From positions 2,536,001 through 2,600,000 of the forward strand of contig CP128835.1 of NCBI GenBank assembly GCA_030388825.1: 64,000 nucleotides of DNA, given 5' to 3'. Within the stretch, counting starts at the first letter, position 1. The number at the start of each line of letters is the position of its first letter. Origin of the DNA: Rossellomorea sp. AcN35-11. Lineage in GTDB: Bacteria > Bacillota > Bacilli > Bacillales > Bacillaceae_B. Of this stretch, positions 47,748-58,354 are shown in pieces. Below the pieces are notes generated by a model. The model was not told the DNA's origin. It was given only the letters and a program-made list of their open reading frames with translations, and ran no database searches. The position numbers were made by a program, and so were the translations under genes.

Positions 47748-47935
47748 GTACATCGATACAGAAGTTTATTCTTGCAACGGTGACGACATCACCTGAAAAA
47801 GTACCGAGCGGAACAAGTGTCTTCTATTGTAAAACAGATGAAGAATTGCAGAAAATCTGTGCGAACTTAGAGGCGATCCTGGATGGCATTGCTCATGAAC
47901 TGGATGAAGGACTATTTATCATTGTAAAACACTGA
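47744..47935 (+). CDS. ypzH: Small partner protein of YIEGIA (YpzH)
   Basis: A 63-residue soluble protein that follows the YIEGIA gene with a 4-bp overlap (ATGA). It matches the small family annotated in databases as the capping-complex subunit for YIEGIA. Notable features are a conserved TSPEKVPSGTSVFYCKTDEEL region and one cysteine. The tight coupling suggests that the two products act together. Confidence 0.75.
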   Translation: MSTSIQKFILATVTTSPEKVPSGTSVFYCKTDEELQKICANLEAILDGIAHELDEGLFIIVKH

Positions 47936-47972
47936 TTGCTAGTTTCCTCTTTTATTGATAAAATAGTTAAGT

Positions 47973-48022
47973 TAGGGGGGACTGTCCCATAAGGAACCAT
48001 ACCTTAAGGGACGGTCCTTCTT
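47973..48022 (+). terminator. Terminator before der
   Basis: GGACTGTCCCATAAGG pairs with CCTTAAGGGACGGTCC and is followed by TTCTT. It has few T residues, so efficiency is uncertain. Confidence 0.6.
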
Positions 48023-48113
48023 ATGCATCATTTAAACTGTGATGATTGAAAAGGCTTAATAAGAGGAAATGTAAGAATGGGACAACTTTTTTCTTACAGA
48101 AAGGGTGAATAAC

Positions 48114-49424
48114 GTGACAAAACCGGTAGTAGCAATCGTAGGGCGTCCAAACGTTGGGAAGTCCACGATCTTTAATAGAATTGTTGGAGAGAGAATATCG
48201 ATTGTTGAAGATGTTCCTGGTGTAACAAGAGACCGTATATATAGTTCTGCTGAATGGCTGACACATGAGTTTAATATCATTGATACTGGTGGTATTGAAT
48301 TGGGGAACGAACCATTCCTGGATCAAATCAGACAGCAGGCGGAAATCGCCATCGATGAAGCAGATGTGATCGTTTTCTTAACGAACGGCAGGGAGGGTGT
48401 GACCGCCGCCGATGAAATCGTTGCTAAAATTCTTTATCGTTCAAAAAAACCTGTCGTATTAGGTATTAATAAGATTGATAATCCTGAAATGAGAGAAATG
48501 ATTTATGATTTTTATTCTTTAGGATTTGGAGAGCCCTATCCAATTTCCGGTTCACATGGACTTGGGCTGGGTGATCTTCTTGATGAAGTTGTCAAAAACT
48601 TCAAACATGAAGATGAGGAAGAATATGCAGAAGATGTAATCAAATTTTCTTTAATCGGACGACCGAACGTCGGAAAATCCTCCTTGGTCAACGCTTTATT
48701 AGGTGAAGACCGAGTTATAGTGAGTAACGTAGCTGGGACGACAAGAGATGCGATCGATTCTTCCTACACGTATGATGGACAGGACTATGTCATCATTGAT
48801 ACGGCAGGGATGAGGAAAAAAGGAAAAGTTTACGAAACCACTGAAAAATACAGTGTGCTAAGAGCCTTAAGAGCCATTGAACGTTCCGACGTCGTCTTAT
48901 CTGTCATCGATGGAGAAGAAGGAATCATCGAACAGGATAAAAAAATTGCCGGATATGCTCATGATGCAGGCCGGGCTGTCGTCATCGTTGTGAACAAATG
49001 GGATGCGGTTGATAAAGATGATAAAACCATGGACAAATGGGAGAAGAACATCCGTGAACATTTTCAATTCCTTGATTACGCTCCGATTGTTTTCCTATCT
49101 GCGAAAACAAAGAAGCGTATTCATACTTTACTCCCAATCATTAATACGGCAAGTGAAAATCACGCTATGCGAGTACAGTCAAGCGTGTTGAATGAAGTGG
49201 TGATGGATGCTGTAGCAATGAATCCAACCCCTACCGATAATGGAAAACGACTCAGAATCTACTACGCGACACAAGTGGCGGTCAAACCACCAACTTTTGT
49301 TGTATTTGTGAATGATCCAGAATTAATGCATTTCTCATATGAACGTTTCTTGGAAAATAGAATACGTGATGCATTTGGATTTGAAGGAACTCCTATTCGT
49401 ATTATTGCTCGAGCTAGAAAATAA
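48114..49424 (+). CDS. der: Ribosome biogenesis GTPase Der (EngA)
   Basis: Der is an essential GTPase with two tandem G domains that acts in 50S subunit assembly. The 436-residue product equals the B. subtilis length. Both G domains have complete motifs: GRPNVGKST with DTGG and NKID in the first, GRPNVGKSS with DTAGM and NKWD in the second. A C-terminal KH-like domain ends [18 protein letters not shown] 48114 follows AAAGGGTGAA. Confidence 0.96.
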   Translation: MTKPVVAIVGRPNVGKSTIFNRIVGERISIVEDVPGVTRDRIYSSAEWLTHEFNIIDTGGIELGNEPFLDQIRQQAEIAIDEADVIVFLTNGREGVTAADEIVAKILYRSKKPVVLGINKIDNPEMREMIYDFYSLGFGEPYPISGSHGLGLGDLLDEVVKNFKHEDEEEYAEDVIKFSLIGRPNVGKSSLVNALLGEDRVIVSNVAGTTRDAIDSSYTYDGQDYVIIDTAGMRKKGKVYETTEKYSVLRALRAIERSDVVLSVIDGEEGIIEQDKKIAGYAHDAGRAVVIVVNKWDAVDKDDKTMDKWEKNIREHFQFLDYAPIVFLSAKTKKRIHTLLPIINTASENHAMRVQSSVLNEVVMDAVAMNPTPTDNGKRLRIYYATQVAVKPPTFVVFVNDPELMHFSYERFLENRIRDAFGFEGTPIRIIARARK

Positions 49425-49440
49425 TAAGGTGGGTGTAAAA

Positions 49441-50487
49441 ATGGAAAATTCAAAGAACATAACGGTTGTAGGGGCAGGAAGCTGGGGGACGGCTCTTGCT
49501 ATGGTCCTGGCTGATAATGGTCTTGAAGTCAGATTATGGGGGCATAAAAAAGAACAAATCGATGAAATCAATACCAGGCATACAAACGAAAAATATTTGA
49601 AAGAGATCGAACTTCCAACATCCATCCGTGGGTATCATGATCTAAAAGAATCATTAGCTGGCGTTGATACAATCATCCTCGCAGTCCCTACGAAAGCGAT
49701 CAGGGGAGTATTGGGTCAAATTCAAGAGGTTCAAAGCGCGCCGTTAACCGTTGTTCATGTGAGTAAAGGAATTGAACCTGATTCACTCTTGAGAATCTCA
49801 GAGATAATCGAAGATGAAATGGATCCTGCTAACTTACATACAGTGGTAGTATTGTCCGGACCGAGTCACGCAGAAGAAGTGAGTCTAAGACACCCGACCA
49901 CTGTGACGGTTTCATCTAAAAATATGGAGGCTGCAGAAGAGGTTCAGGATTTATTTATGAATATGAACTTTCGAGTCTACACCAATCCTGATATGCTGGG
50001 TGTTGAAATCGGGGGTGCCTTAAAGAATATCATCGCTCTTGCTGCGGGTATTACAGACGGGCTGGGATATGGGGATAATGCCAAAGCGGCACTTATCACG
50101 AGAGGTCTTGCGGAAATTGCCCGTCTGGGAACAAAAATGGGGGCGAACCCATTAACGTTTTCCGGGTTGACGGGTATCGGTGACCTTATCGTTACATGCA
50201 CCAGCGTTCACTCAAGAAACTGGAGAGCAGGTAATATGCTTGGGAAAGGTCGAAATCTGGATGAAGTCCTTGATAACATGGGGATGGTCGTGGAAGGGGT
50301 TCGTACGACGAAGGCGGCTTATCAGTTAGCTGAGAAATATGATGTAAAGATGCCGATTACAGAAGCCCTTTACAATGTCCTTTTCAATAAAGTGGAAGCG
50401 AAACAAGCGGTTGACCACTTGATGGGCCGCGGAAAAACAAATGAAATGGAAGACCTGGTGAATATTCTTGGAGAACGATTGACCTGA
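49441..50487 (+). CDS. gpsA: NAD(P)H-dependent glycerol-3-phosphate dehydrogenase
   Basis: GpsA reduces dihydroxyacetone phosphate to sn-glycerol 3-phosphate for phospholipid synthesis. The 348-residue protein has the Rossmann motif [25 protein letters not shown], the catalytic lysine in [15 protein letters not shown] and [11 protein letters not shown] 49441 has AAGGTGG upstream, 16 bp after der. Confidence 0.96.
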   Translation: MENSKNITVVGAGSWGTALAMVLADNGLEVRLWGHKKEQIDEINTRHTNEKYLKEIELPTSIRGYHDLKESLAGVDTIILAVPTKAIRGVLGQIQEVQSAPLTVVHVSKGIEPDSLLRISEIIEDEMDPANLHTVVVLSGPSHAEEVSLRHPTTVTVSSKNMEAAEEVQDLFMNMNFRVYTNPDMLGVEIGGALKNIIALAAGITDGLGYGDNAKAALITRGLAEIARLGTKMGANPLTFSGLTGIGDLIVTCTSVHSRNWRAGNMLGKGRNLDEVLDNMGMVVEGVRTTKAAYQLAEKYDVKMPITEALYNVLFNKVEAKQAVDHLMGRGKTNEMEDLVNILGERLT

Positions 50488-50919
50488 TCAAACGAATGAT
50501 ATGTAAATCTTCTACATTTCTCTTAAACAAATGTTATAGAAGATGAATTTATCATCAAATAATAGGCATTCGAGGATGCGAACGCTGTTCCTTCTGCATA
50601 CACTGTCATGAATATATACAGCTTTGCCTATGGATGGGTAGGTCTCCCTTATCTGGAGCTCCTCTGGTATTTTGACGTCTAAGATGTTGGAATGCTTGAG
50701 AAGCTCTTTTTTGACGAATGAAAATCCAATCATTTCTAGTTTTTCGAGTGAAAGCACAATCTGCGTGAGTTGCTCCTACATGACCGCATATCTTTCTCCC
50801 TGGAGGAAAGAGTGTCATCCTCCATTCAGGTATGTAACAGATTCATGAACAACCATACTTTTTCATTCATTCATAAAAATCTTATGATATAATACATTCG
50901 ATAACAGGAGGGATGTACT
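50488..50919. other. Intergenic stretch with an unexplained minus-strand frame
   Basis: Between gpsA and yphE lies 432 bp without an accepted gene. On the minus strand an 81-codon frame (50757 to 50512) begins at GTG with no good binding site. If one base were removed from GG at 50775-50776, it would join an upstream frame starting at ATG 50818 to give about 101 residues (MTLFPPGRKICG then EQLTQIVLSLEKLEMIGFS). No family is recognised. A TATAAT at 50888-50893 may be the -10 box of yphE. Confidence 0.3.
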
Positions 50920-51117
50920 TTGGATTCGATGATGAAGATGTGGATTTCGTTTGCATCAATGGGATTCATGTTTTTTGCCATATTAACGATTTATTTTAGC
51001 CGGTATAAGCTCAAGCAAAAATTCTTGCGATTTATTACAGCATTTATAGCTTATATCATGATGATTACTGGTGGACTTATGATGATCTATATAGTATTCA
51101 GCGGACCCACTAATTAG
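50920..51117 (+). CDS. yphE: DUF2768 membrane protein YphE
   Basis: A 65-residue protein with two membrane spans (about residues 7-26 and 38-60), a basic loop SRYKLKQKF between them, and the DUF2768 pattern KMWISFASMGFM at the start. TTG 50920 follows AGGAGGGATG. The gene lies 30 bp before yphF, as in B. subtilis. Function unknown. Confidence 0.78.
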   Translation: MDSMMKMWISFASMGFMFFAILTIYFSRYKLKQKFLRFITAFIAYIMMITGGLMMIYIVFSGPTN

Positions 51118-51147
51118 GTGCCGCCCGATTGAAAGGACGTTTTTAGA

Positions 51148-51858
51148 TTGAAGCGCATAAGAATAACGGCATTTATTCTAATAGTAACCATGAGTATACT
51201 TTCCGGATGTATGTATCCTGAAGAAGAGCTTAGTCAAAATCAGATTCCTTATGAGACCCAGATAAAGGCCGTTCAGGATGCAATAGAAACCTATCAAGAT
51301 AGTAATGGAGGTTTGCTTCCGATCAAGACAAGGGATCAGGATACTCATATTTACCAAAAATATCCAATAGATTTCAGGAAGTTGTCACCGGCATATTTAC
51401 CTGAAATCCCTGGGAACGCGTTTGAAAACGGAGGGATTTTTCAATATGTCTTGGTGGACGTTGAAGAGGATCCGAAGGTGAAAATTTTCGACCTTCGATT
51501 GGCAGAACAAATAAGAGGTTTAAAAATCAGGATCCAAGCCCAGGATTATCCTCCTTTTAAAGAAGAAATTTCAAACAATGTCTACACATTGAATTATAAA
51601 GAACTGGGTTACGATGGTGAAGTGTACGTCAATAGTCCTTATTCTTCTAAAAACCTCCCCCTTGTCATTAATGGGGACGGGGATATATTTGTCGATTACT
51701 CAATGGACTTATTTGAACAACTTCAATCTGGAGATAAAGAATATCATTCAGATGAAGATATCCGTCATATATTGGTGGAAGATAGCTTTTTCGTACCTGC
51801 ATACTCCCTACCTTATACTGTCGATGAAAATAACGAACCTGTCTTTATGACAAAATAG
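51148..51858 (+). CDS. yphF: Lipoprotein YphF
   Basis: A 236-residue exported lipoprotein: basic start, hydrophobic core and lipobox LSGC with the lipid-modified cysteine at residue 21. The mature part has no recognised catalytic domain and contains several acidic turns. TTG 51148 follows AAAGGA. The gene precedes spoIVA in bacilli, but a link to sporulation is only positional. Confidence 0.82.
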   Translation: MKRIRITAFILIVTMSILSGCMYPEEELSQNQIPYETQIKAVQDAIETYQDSNGGLLPIKTRDQDTHIYQKYPIDFRKLSPAYLPEIPGNAFENGGIFQYVLVDVEEDPKVKIFDLRLAEQIRGLKIRIQAQDYPPFKEEISNNVYTLNYKELGYDGEVYVNSPYSSKNLPLVINGDGDIFVDYSMDLFEQLQSGDKEYHSDEDIRHILVEDSFFVPAYSLPYTVDENNEPVFMTK

Positions 51859-51862
51859 GCAT

Positions 51863-51906
51863 AACCCTTTCCTTGCAAAATATATTGTAAGGGAAGGGTT
51901 ATTATT
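51863..51906 (+). terminator. Terminator after yphF
   Basis: AACCCTTTCCTTGCAA pairs with TTGTAAGGGAAGGGTT and is followed by ATTATTTTTA. Confidence 0.75.
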
Positions 51907-52042
51907 TTTATGTCATCCTTTATAGGGTTATTTCATCAAAACAAATGATCATAAATGCTAAGACATAATAAATTTTATACTTTTAATCATAAGGGGGGAA
52001 AAAAAGCATATTAATAGTCATAAGTCATTGGGACAACATCAT

Positions 52043-52072
52043 AAATATAGAATGTGAGACACAGAATACACG
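52043..52072 (+). promoter_or_regulatory. Candidate sigma-E promoter of spoIVA
   Basis: AAATATA (52043-52049) and AATACACG (52065-52072), 15 bp apart, partly match the sigma-E consensus. They lie about 40 bp before spoIVA, which is sigma-E controlled in B. subtilis. Confidence 0.4.
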
Positions 52073-52111
52073 GATGAAACATCCCTGGAATATAAGATGG
52101 GAGGGAATCTC

Positions 52112-53591
52112 TTGGAAAGAGTCGATCTATTTAAAGACATTGCCGAAAGAACAGGCGGAGATATCTATTTAGGTGTGGTAGGAGCAGTTAGAACAGGAAA
52201 ATCAACATTCATCAAGAAATTCATGGAACTTGTCGTCCTTCCTAATATCGCAAGTGAGTCAGAAAGGGCAAGAGCACAGGATGAGCTGCCTCAGAGTGCA
52301 GCAGGCAGGACCATCATGACGACTGAACCGAAATTCGTACCAAATCAAGCCATTTCCGTTCACGTGGATGAGGGGCTGGAAGTGAATGTGAGATTGGTAG
52401 ATTGTGTAGGATATACAGTCCCGGGTGCAAAAGGATATGAAGATGAAAATGGGCCTAGGATGATCAATACACCATGGTATGAAGAGCCTATTCCGTTCCA
52501 CGAAGCGGCCGAAATCGGGACCCGGAAAGTCATCCAGGAGCATTCCACGATTGGAGTGGTTGTAACAACCGACGGCTCCATTGGGGAGATTGGAAGAGGG
52601 GACTATATTGAGGCAGAAGAAAGGGTCATCGAGGAACTGAAAGAAGTAGGTAAACCTTTTATCATGGTCATTAACTCAGCAAGACCTCATGCACCTGAGA
52701 CAGAAGACTTGAGGGTGAAGCTTCAAGATAAGTATGACATTCCTGTGTTGGCCATGAGTGTAGAGAGCATGAGGGATTCAGATGTTCTCAATGTACTTAG
52801 AGAAGCTCTGTTTGAATTCCCTGTACTTGAAGTCAATGTCAATCTTCCAAGCTGGGTGATGGTATTAAAAGAAGAGCATTGGCTGAGACAAAACTATCAA
52901 GAAGCCGTGAAGGAAACGGTCAAAGATATTAAACGACTCCGGGACGTAGATCGTGTCGTCCATTTCTTCAGCGAGTTTGATCATATTGAACGTGCAGGTC
53001 TGGCCGGTATCGATATGGGTCAAGGTATTGCAGAAATCGACCTGTTTGCACCGGATGAACTATATGATGAAGTCCTGAAGGGAAATCGTCGGGGTGGAAA
53101 TCAGGGGGAAAGATCATCTCCTGGAATTAATGCAGGATTTCGCCCATGCGAAAGCGGAGTATGATCAAATCTCCGATGCTTTAAGGATGGTGAAGCAGAC
53201 CGGATATGGCATTGCAGCCCCATCATTGAATGACATGAGCCTGGATGAACCGGAAATCATCAGACAAGGGTCGAGATTCGGAGTCAGCTTAAAAGCTGTA
53301 GCTCCTTCCATACACATGATCAAGGTGGATGTACAGTCTAAGTTCGAACCGATAATCGGTACGGAAAAACAGAGTGAAGAGCTGGTTCGATATTTAATGC
53401 AGGATTTCGAGGATGATCCGCTATCGATCTGGAACTCCGACATTTTCGGTAGAAGCTTAAGCTCCATCGTGAGAGAGGGAATACAAGCCAAGTTATCTTT
53501 AATGCCTGAAAATGCAAGATACAAACTGAAAGATACGTTAGAACGAATTATCAATGAAGGATCGGGTGGATTGATCGCCATCATATTATAA
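52112..53591 (+). pseudogene. spoIVA: Spore coat morphogenetic ATPase SpoIVA, frameshifted
   Basis: SpoIVA polymerises with ATP on the forespore surface and forms the base of the coat. TTG 52112 (after GGGAGGG) starts LERVDLFKDIAERTGGDIY, and the Walker A motif GAVRTGKST lies at about residues 30-38. At 53080-53082 GGG stands where GG is expected, so the frame leaves SpoIVA after LK and stops near 53164. Removing one G gives LKEIVGVEIRGKDHLLEL and continues to the conserved end SGGLIAIIL at 53591; 492 residues, exactly the B. subtilis length. As read, the C-terminal region that anchors the protein through SpoVM would be lost. Confidence 0.94.
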
Positions 53592-53592
53592 A

Positions 53593-53626
53593 CATTTTTG
53601 ACCTTCCTAGGAAGGTCTTTTTTTGT
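53593..53626 (+). terminator. Terminator after spoIVA
   Basis: GACCTTCC and GGAAGGTC form a stem around TA and are followed by seven T residues. Confidence 0.85.
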
Positions 53627-54186
53627 GTGACTCCTTGATAGTTCCTATTTTCACCTTTTTTCTATCAGAATTTTACATGGGGATACAAAGTATATAGGAA
53701 TAGATTTACGGACGGAACGGGGAATTCCAGTGTAGTAGAAAGAGGCTGTAAGGTCTTGGTATATAAAGATTCAAGGGGTAAGGGTATAGATTGAAGACTG
53801 AACATCTAGGGTGAAATTTCTCTGTGAATGTTTAGGGGATCACAAGGTTGGGAAGAAGAAAGAGTAGCTGAAAAGGTATGAGTATAAGTTGCACGCTATA
53901 AAAAGAAATGATAGGTTGATTAGACAGCAGGAATATACGGTGTGGCGGGATTCTATTACATTTTTGTTTCAAAAAGAAAAGATTCCCATTATTTCTTGAT
54001 TTATTCTTGCTAAGGGCAATCTATTGTGATAATCTTTTAACAGAATTGTTGTTGAATATTGATTCATCAACGTTTTCAAGCGATTTTTTCTACTCTTTAT
54101 GTATAGAATTCGCTAAAGTTGTTTACTAATGATATTAAAGTAAATGAATCATGACTGAGACATTTCCTTGGGAGGAGGTGAATGGC
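53627..54186. other. Long non-coding region upstream of hbs
   Basis: About 560 AT-rich bases with no credible gene in either strand. The upstream half is purine-rich on the plus strand. A weak promoter-like pair (TTGTTT at 54119-54124 and TAAATG at 54141-54146, 16 bp) lies near the end. I see no tRNA or riboswitch motif. A long leader before the HU gene is possible. Confidence 0.35.
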
Positions 54187-54459
54187 ATGAACAAGACAGA
54201 ACTAATCAATGCTGTTGCAGAAGCTGCTGAGCTATCTAAGAAGGACGCTACTAAAGCGGTTGACGCTGTTTTCGATACAATTCAAGATTCACTTGCAAAC
54301 GGTGATAAAGTACAATTAATCGGATTCGGTAACTTCGAAGTACGTGAGCGCGCAGCCCGTAAAGGTCGCAACCCACAAACAGGTGAAGAGATCGAAATCT
54401 CAGCTAGCAAAGTACCTGCTTTCAAACCAGGTAAAGCGCTTAAAGAAGCTGTAAAATAA
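54187..54459 (+). CDS. hbs: DNA-binding protein HU
   Basis: HU (HBsu) is the abundant nucleoid-compacting protein. The 90-residue product shows [20 protein letters not shown], the core [21 protein letters not shown] (DNA-gripping arm) and the conserved C-terminus [18 protein letters not shown] 54187 has GGGAGGAGGTGA just before it. Codon use is strongly biased, as expected for a highly expressed gene. Confidence 0.97.
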   Translation: MNKTELINAVAEAAELSKKDATKAVDAVFDTIQDSLANGDKVQLIGFGNFEVRERAARKGRNPQTGEEIEISASKVPAFKPGKALKEAVK

Positions 54460-54479
54460 TTACATACTTTGAGCGTTAC

Positions 54480-54513
54480 GGAAGGGTCGCATTTATGCGG
54501 CCCTTTTTGTATT
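54480..54513 (+). terminator. Terminator after hbs
   Basis: AAGGGTCGCAT and ATGCGGCCCTT form a stem followed by TTTTGTA. Confidence 0.85.
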
Positions 54514-54729
54514 TTCCCTCCTGTCGGATGTAATGGCTCAGTCCTTGATTTAAAGTTTATAAGATAGTATGGGTTATTTTTTTTGGTAATATGTAAGAAA
54601 GTTTCTACTTAACGGAGATTATCAACATTATTATAAAACTTCTAAAGCACTAGTCTTTGATGACTTTATGGCCTTGTGCTAATATTAACAATGTTACTAT
54701 TTCTTTAGTTATCTTAGGAGGAAAATATT

Positions 54730-55296
54730 ATGGCACAAGTCAATCATGGCCAAATAGAAGAAGCAGTTCGATTAATATTAGAAGCTATTGGAGAGAATCC
54801 TAATAGAGAAGGTTTATTAGATACGCCTAAACGAGTGGCGAAGATGTACGCAGAAGTATTCTCGGGACTCGATCATGACCCGAAAGAATACTTTGAAACC
54901 ATATTCAGTGAAGATCATGAAGAATTGGTACTTGTGAAGGATATTCCTTTCTATTCCATGTGCGAGCATCACCTTGTTCCTTTTTACGGGAAAGCACACG
55001 TCGCCTATATCCCGAGGGATGGTCGAGTGGCTGGTTTAAGTAAGCTTGCAAGAGCGGTAGAATCTGTTGCGAAGCGCCCTCAGTTGCAGGAAAGAATCAC
55101 CTCGACGGTAGCAGACACGATCATGGAGACACTTGAACCGTATGGTGCAATGGTCGTTGTAGAGGCAGAGCATATGTGCATGACCATGAGAGGTGTGAAG
55201 AAGCCTGGTTCAAGTACTGTGACAACGGCTGTGAGGGGCTCTTTCAAAGAAGACGCTCAGGCGAGAAGCGAAGTTCTTTCTTTTATCAAGAATTAG
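54730..55296 (+). CDS. folE: GTP cyclohydrolase I (MtrA)
   Basis: FolE (188 residues) converts GTP to 7,8-dihydroneopterin triphosphate, the first step of folate synthesis. Zinc ligands are seen in [10 protein letters not shown] (C and H) and MCMTMRG (second C), with the substrate segment GLSKLAR. TTAGGAGG precedes the ATG. It is nine bases before mtrB, the pair known as mtrAB in B. subtilis. Confidence 0.96.
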   Translation: MAQVNHGQIEEAVRLILEAIGENPNREGLLDTPKRVAKMYAEVFSGLDHDPKEYFETIFSEDHEELVLVKDIPFYSMCEHHLVPFYGKAHVAYIPRDGRVAGLSKLARAVESVAKRPQLQERITSTVADTIMETLEPYGAMVVVEAEHMCMTMRGVKKPGSSTVTTAVRGSFKEDAQARSEVLSFIKN

Positions 55297-55305
55297 GAGT
55301 GGCTA

Positions 55306-55530
55306 ATGATGAACTCAAACGATTATATTGTCATTAAAGCAATTGAAGACGGTGTGAATGTGATCGGTCTTACCAGAGGGACAGATACCCGATTTCATCA
55401 TTCAGAGAAGCTTGACAAGGGAGAAGTGATGATCGCACAGTTCACTGATCATACGTCTGCGATCAAAGTAAGAGGGAAAGCAACGATCGTCACTAGCTAC
55501 GGTGAAGTGGAAAGTGATAATAAGAAATAA
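55306..55530 (+). CDS. mtrB: Tryptophan RNA-binding attenuation protein TRAP (MtrB)
   Basis: TRAP forms an 11-subunit ring that binds tryptophan and (G/U)AG repeats in trp-gene leaders. The 74-residue protein keeps the conserved core [22 protein letters not shown] and the RNA-binding lysines and arginine in [14 protein letters not shown] 55306 or 55309 follows AGGAGTGG. The trp operon, its main target, is not where B. subtilis has it (between aroH and hisC). Confidence 0.94.
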   Translation: MMNSNDYIVIKAIEDGVNVIGLTRGTDTRFHHSEKLDKGEVMIAQFTDHTSAIKVRGKATIVTSYGEVESDNKK

Positions 55531-55560
55531 TTCTCTAGCCGGTAAGGGTAGGGGGATCGG

Positions 55561-55610
55561 GTGGGACGGACCTAGAAGAGTGAAGCTTCTTGGTCGTCCC
55601 CTTTGTTATA
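55561..55610 (+). terminator. Terminator after mtrB
   Basis: GGGACGGACCTAGAAG can pair with CTTCTTGGTCGTCCC around a short loop, with CTTTGTT after it. It separates mtrAB from hepS. Confidence 0.65.
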
Positions 55611-55721
55611 GTCAGCCATATATAGGGGAAGACTCGTTCCCTATTGTGGGGATTTTTATGGTATAATATCTAATGCTGAAATTTTTAGACTGATACATAG
55701 TAGAAATGGGGATTAAAGGGT

Positions 55722-56555
55722 ATGAAATTCATTGATTGTAACCATCAAGCGAATATCATTCATCAATACATAGAAGAGCAGTTGCATCACTCTTACCTTA
55801 AGGAGTACATCGATCAACCGTATATCGATCGTGACCGGATTTATTTTCTGCTCATGCCTTTCATTAGTGAAGGGCGGACCGTGAATGAAGAAGTGATTCA
55901 GTGGATTTCGACTGCCATGTTATTGCAGATAGCCCTAGATACCCATGAAAAGGTTACAACCTCTGATCGCGATTCCTTGAAGGAAAGGCAGCTGACGGTA
56001 CTTGCAGGAGTATACTTCAGCAGCCTGTATTATAAGATTCTCGCACAGTCAAATGATGTAGACCTGATAGCATATTTAGCGAAAGCGATTAAAGAAATAA
56101 ACGAAAGCAAGATCTCTATATATAAAGAGGAGCACGAAAACTTCGAAGATCTGATACATCGCGTGAAGATAAGGGAATCAGCGATCGTTTCCAATTTTTT
56201 TCATTTCTTTAAGGACGATAAATGGATTGGGATTGTTGAAGATTCCCTCCTTTACAAGAAGCTTGTTCAGGAGAAGATCAGCCTGAAGCATTCAGAGATA
56301 ACGAGTTTTATCAAGGCTCTATCCACTTTAACGATACATTCCGATGAGGATAGCCCGGCGCTACTTTCAAAAAAGGACGAGACCAGTCATCTGCTTTCTA
56401 AAATAGATGGGATTATTGAAGTGACGAGGAAGTCGATTCAAAGTCAGTTAGAGAACATCGAACCTGTCACCCCCTATTTTAAAAAGCTGATTGTTGAGCT
56501 GTTGCCTTTTACAGAGCCAGAACCAATGACGAAACTATACGCGGAAGAAGGGTAA
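55722..56555 (+). CDS. hepS: Heptaprenyl diphosphate synthase component I
   Basis: HepS (277 residues; GerCA) is the small, non-catalytic subunit that pairs with HepT to make heptaprenyl diphosphate, the menaquinone-7 side chain. Its sequence is typically poorly conserved; here helices such as [22 protein letters not shown] and DYFSSLYY-like [13 protein letters not shown] identify it, together with its position. It is five bases from menG. Confidence 0.88.
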   Translation: MKFIDCNHQANIIHQYIEEQLHHSYLKEYIDQPYIDRDRIYFLLMPFISEGRTVNEEVIQWISTAMLLQIALDTHEKVTTSDRDSLKERQLTVLAGVYFSSLYYKILAQSNDVDLIAYLAKAIKEINESKISIYKEEHENFEDLIHRVKIRESAIVSNFFHFFKDDKWIGIVEDSLLYKKLVQEKISLKHSEITSFIKALSTLTIHSDEDSPALLSKKDETSHLLSKIDGIIEVTRKSIQSQLENIEPVTPYFKKLIVELLPFTEPEPMTKLYAEEG

Positions 56556-56560
56556 ACGAC

Positions 56561-57262
56561 ATGCAGGAGTCAAAAGAACAAAAGGTCCATGGGGTTTTTG
56601 AAAAGATTTATTCCAATTATGATAAGATGAACTCGGTAATCAGTTTCCAACAGCATAAAAAGTGGAGAAAAGAGACCATGAAACATATGGATGTGAAGCC
56701 TGGTTCTAATGCTCTTGATGTTTGTTGCGGTACGGGGGATTGGACACTGGCCCTGGGTGAAAAAGTTGGTGAATCAGGTAGAGTAGTAGGTCTTGATTTC
56801 AGTCAAAACATGCTCTCCATCGGTGAAGAAAAGGTAAAGCAGTCCCACTTGAATAACATCGAACTGATCCATGGAAATGCCATGCAGCTACCGTTTGATG
56901 ATAACACCTTTGACTATGTCACCATAGGCTTCGGTTTGCGTAATGTCCCTGACTATCTCCACGTATTAAAGGAAATGAACCGAGTGGTGAAGCCTGGGGG
57001 CATGGCGGTTTGCCTTGAAACTTCCCAGCCGACCATGTTGGGATTTAAACAGCTTTATTACGCATACTTTAGATTCGTGATGCCCTTGTTCGGAAAGGTT
57101 TTTGCCAAGAGCTTCAATGAATATTCATGGCTTCAGGAATCTGCAAGGGATTTTCCGGGAATGAAGGAGCTTGCAAGGATGTTTGAAGAAGCCGGCTTTA
57201 AGGATATTCACATAAAGCCTTTCAGCGGCGGGGTTGCCGCTATGCATTCCGGCAGAAAGTAA
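56561..57262 (+). CDS. menG: Demethylmenaquinone methyltransferase
   Basis: MenG (UbiE family, 233 residues) methylates demethylmenaquinone with S-adenosylmethionine, the last step of menaquinone synthesis. The SAM-binding motif [10 protein letters not shown], the GLDFSQNML segment and GFGLRNVPD are clear. The gene lies between the two heptaprenyl synthase subunit genes. Confidence 0.95.
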   Translation: MQESKEQKVHGVFEKIYSNYDKMNSVISFQQHKKWRKETMKHMDVKPGSNALDVCCGTGDWTLALGEKVGESGRVVGLDFSQNMLSIGEEKVKQSHLNNIELIHGNAMQLPFDDNTFDYVTIGFGLRNVPDYLHVLKEMNRVVKPGGMAVCLETSQPTMLGFKQLYYAYFRFVMPLFGKVFAKSFNEYSWLQESARDFPGMKELARMFEEAGFKDIHIKPFSGGVAAMHSGRK

Positions 57263-57289
57263 GAAATTCGTAAATTAGGTGGAAAAACT

Positions 57290-58252
57290 ATGAAGCTAAA
57301 CAGGATGTATTCGTTTCTGAAAACGGATATAGATGAAATTGAAAAGGAACTGGAAGTAGCGATTGAGTCGGAATCCCAACTTTTAAAAGAGGCATCCCTT
57401 CACCTTCTCCAGGCTGGCGGGAAGAGAATCCGTCCGGTCTTTGTCCTGCTGTCTGCAAAGTTTGGACAATATGATATTAACACCGTGAAAAATGTGGCAG
57501 TCGCCCTGGAACTGATGCACATGGCTTCCCTGGTGCATGATGATGTCATCGATGATGCCGAGCTTAGAAGGGGGAAACCCACTATTAAAGCACAGTGGGA
57601 TAATCGCATTGCCATGTACACTGGAGATTATATTTTTGCGAGAGCCCTTGAGTATATGACCCATATAAAAGTCCCTGAAGCACATCAAATTTTGTCGCAT
57701 ACTCTAGTGGAGTTGTGTAAGGGAGAAATTGCCCAAATTGAAGATAAGTATAGATTTGATCAGAATTTGCGGAATTATCTCCTGAGAATAAAAAGGAAAA
57801 CCGCTTTACTGATCGCAGTAAGCTGCCAGCTGGGGGCCATTTCATCCGGTGCGCCTAAAGAAATTCACCGACGTCTGTACCGCTTTGGTTATAATGTGGG
57901 AATGAGCTTTCAAATCACCGATGATATATTAGATCTAACTGCGAGTGAGGAAGATCTGGGGAAACCAGCAGGAAGTGATTTATGGCAGGGGAACATCACC
58001 CTTCCGATTTTATATGCCATGGAGGATCCGGCTTTAAAGTCGAAAATTGAACAAGTCACTGAGTATACAACACCTGATGAAATGAAAGAAGTCATTTCGT
58101 CCATCCTGGCAACCGACGCGATTGAACGGTCCCATAAGCTTAGTAGAATGTACTTGGATAGAGCACTGAAAGATCTGGAACACCTTCCTTATAACAGGGT
58201 GAAGAAAACCCTTAAAAATATCGCGAACTTTATAGGCAAGAGAAAATATTAA
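57290..58252 (+). CDS. hepT: Heptaprenyl diphosphate synthase component II
   Basis: HepT (320 residues) is the catalytic subunit that elongates farnesyl diphosphate to heptaprenyl diphosphate. It has the first aspartate-rich motif DDVIDDAELRRG (about residues 83-94), the second DDILD, and the GGKRIRP segment. AGGTGG precedes the ATG. Together with HepS it forms the active enzyme. Confidence 0.95.
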   Translation: MKLNRMYSFLKTDIDEIEKELEVAIESESQLLKEASLHLLQAGGKRIRPVFVLLSAKFGQYDINTVKNVAVALELMHMASLVHDDVIDDAELRRGKPTIKAQWDNRIAMYTGDYIFARALEYMTHIKVPEAHQILSHTLVELCKGEIAQIEDKYRFDQNLRNYLLRIKRKTALLIAVSCQLGAISSGAPKEIHRRLYRFGYNVGMSFQITDDILDLTASEEDLGKPAGSDLWQGNITLPILYAMEDPALKSKIEQVTEYTTPDEMKEVISSILATDAIERSHKLSRMYLDRALKDLEHLPYNRVKKTLKNIANFIGKRKY

Positions 58253-58354
58253 GAAAATTTAAAATGGAAACGTTGCCAAAACCCCCAATCAGTGTTACTA
58301 TTTTCGTGGGATGTCCCTGGGACTTCCATACATACATATTTAGGAGTGGGGAAG

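Noticed and set aside
53627..54186. TRAP-binding leader or small RNA before hbs
   Set aside because: GAG and TAG triplets occur but without the regular 2-3 base spacing, and no conserved RNA motif is visible.
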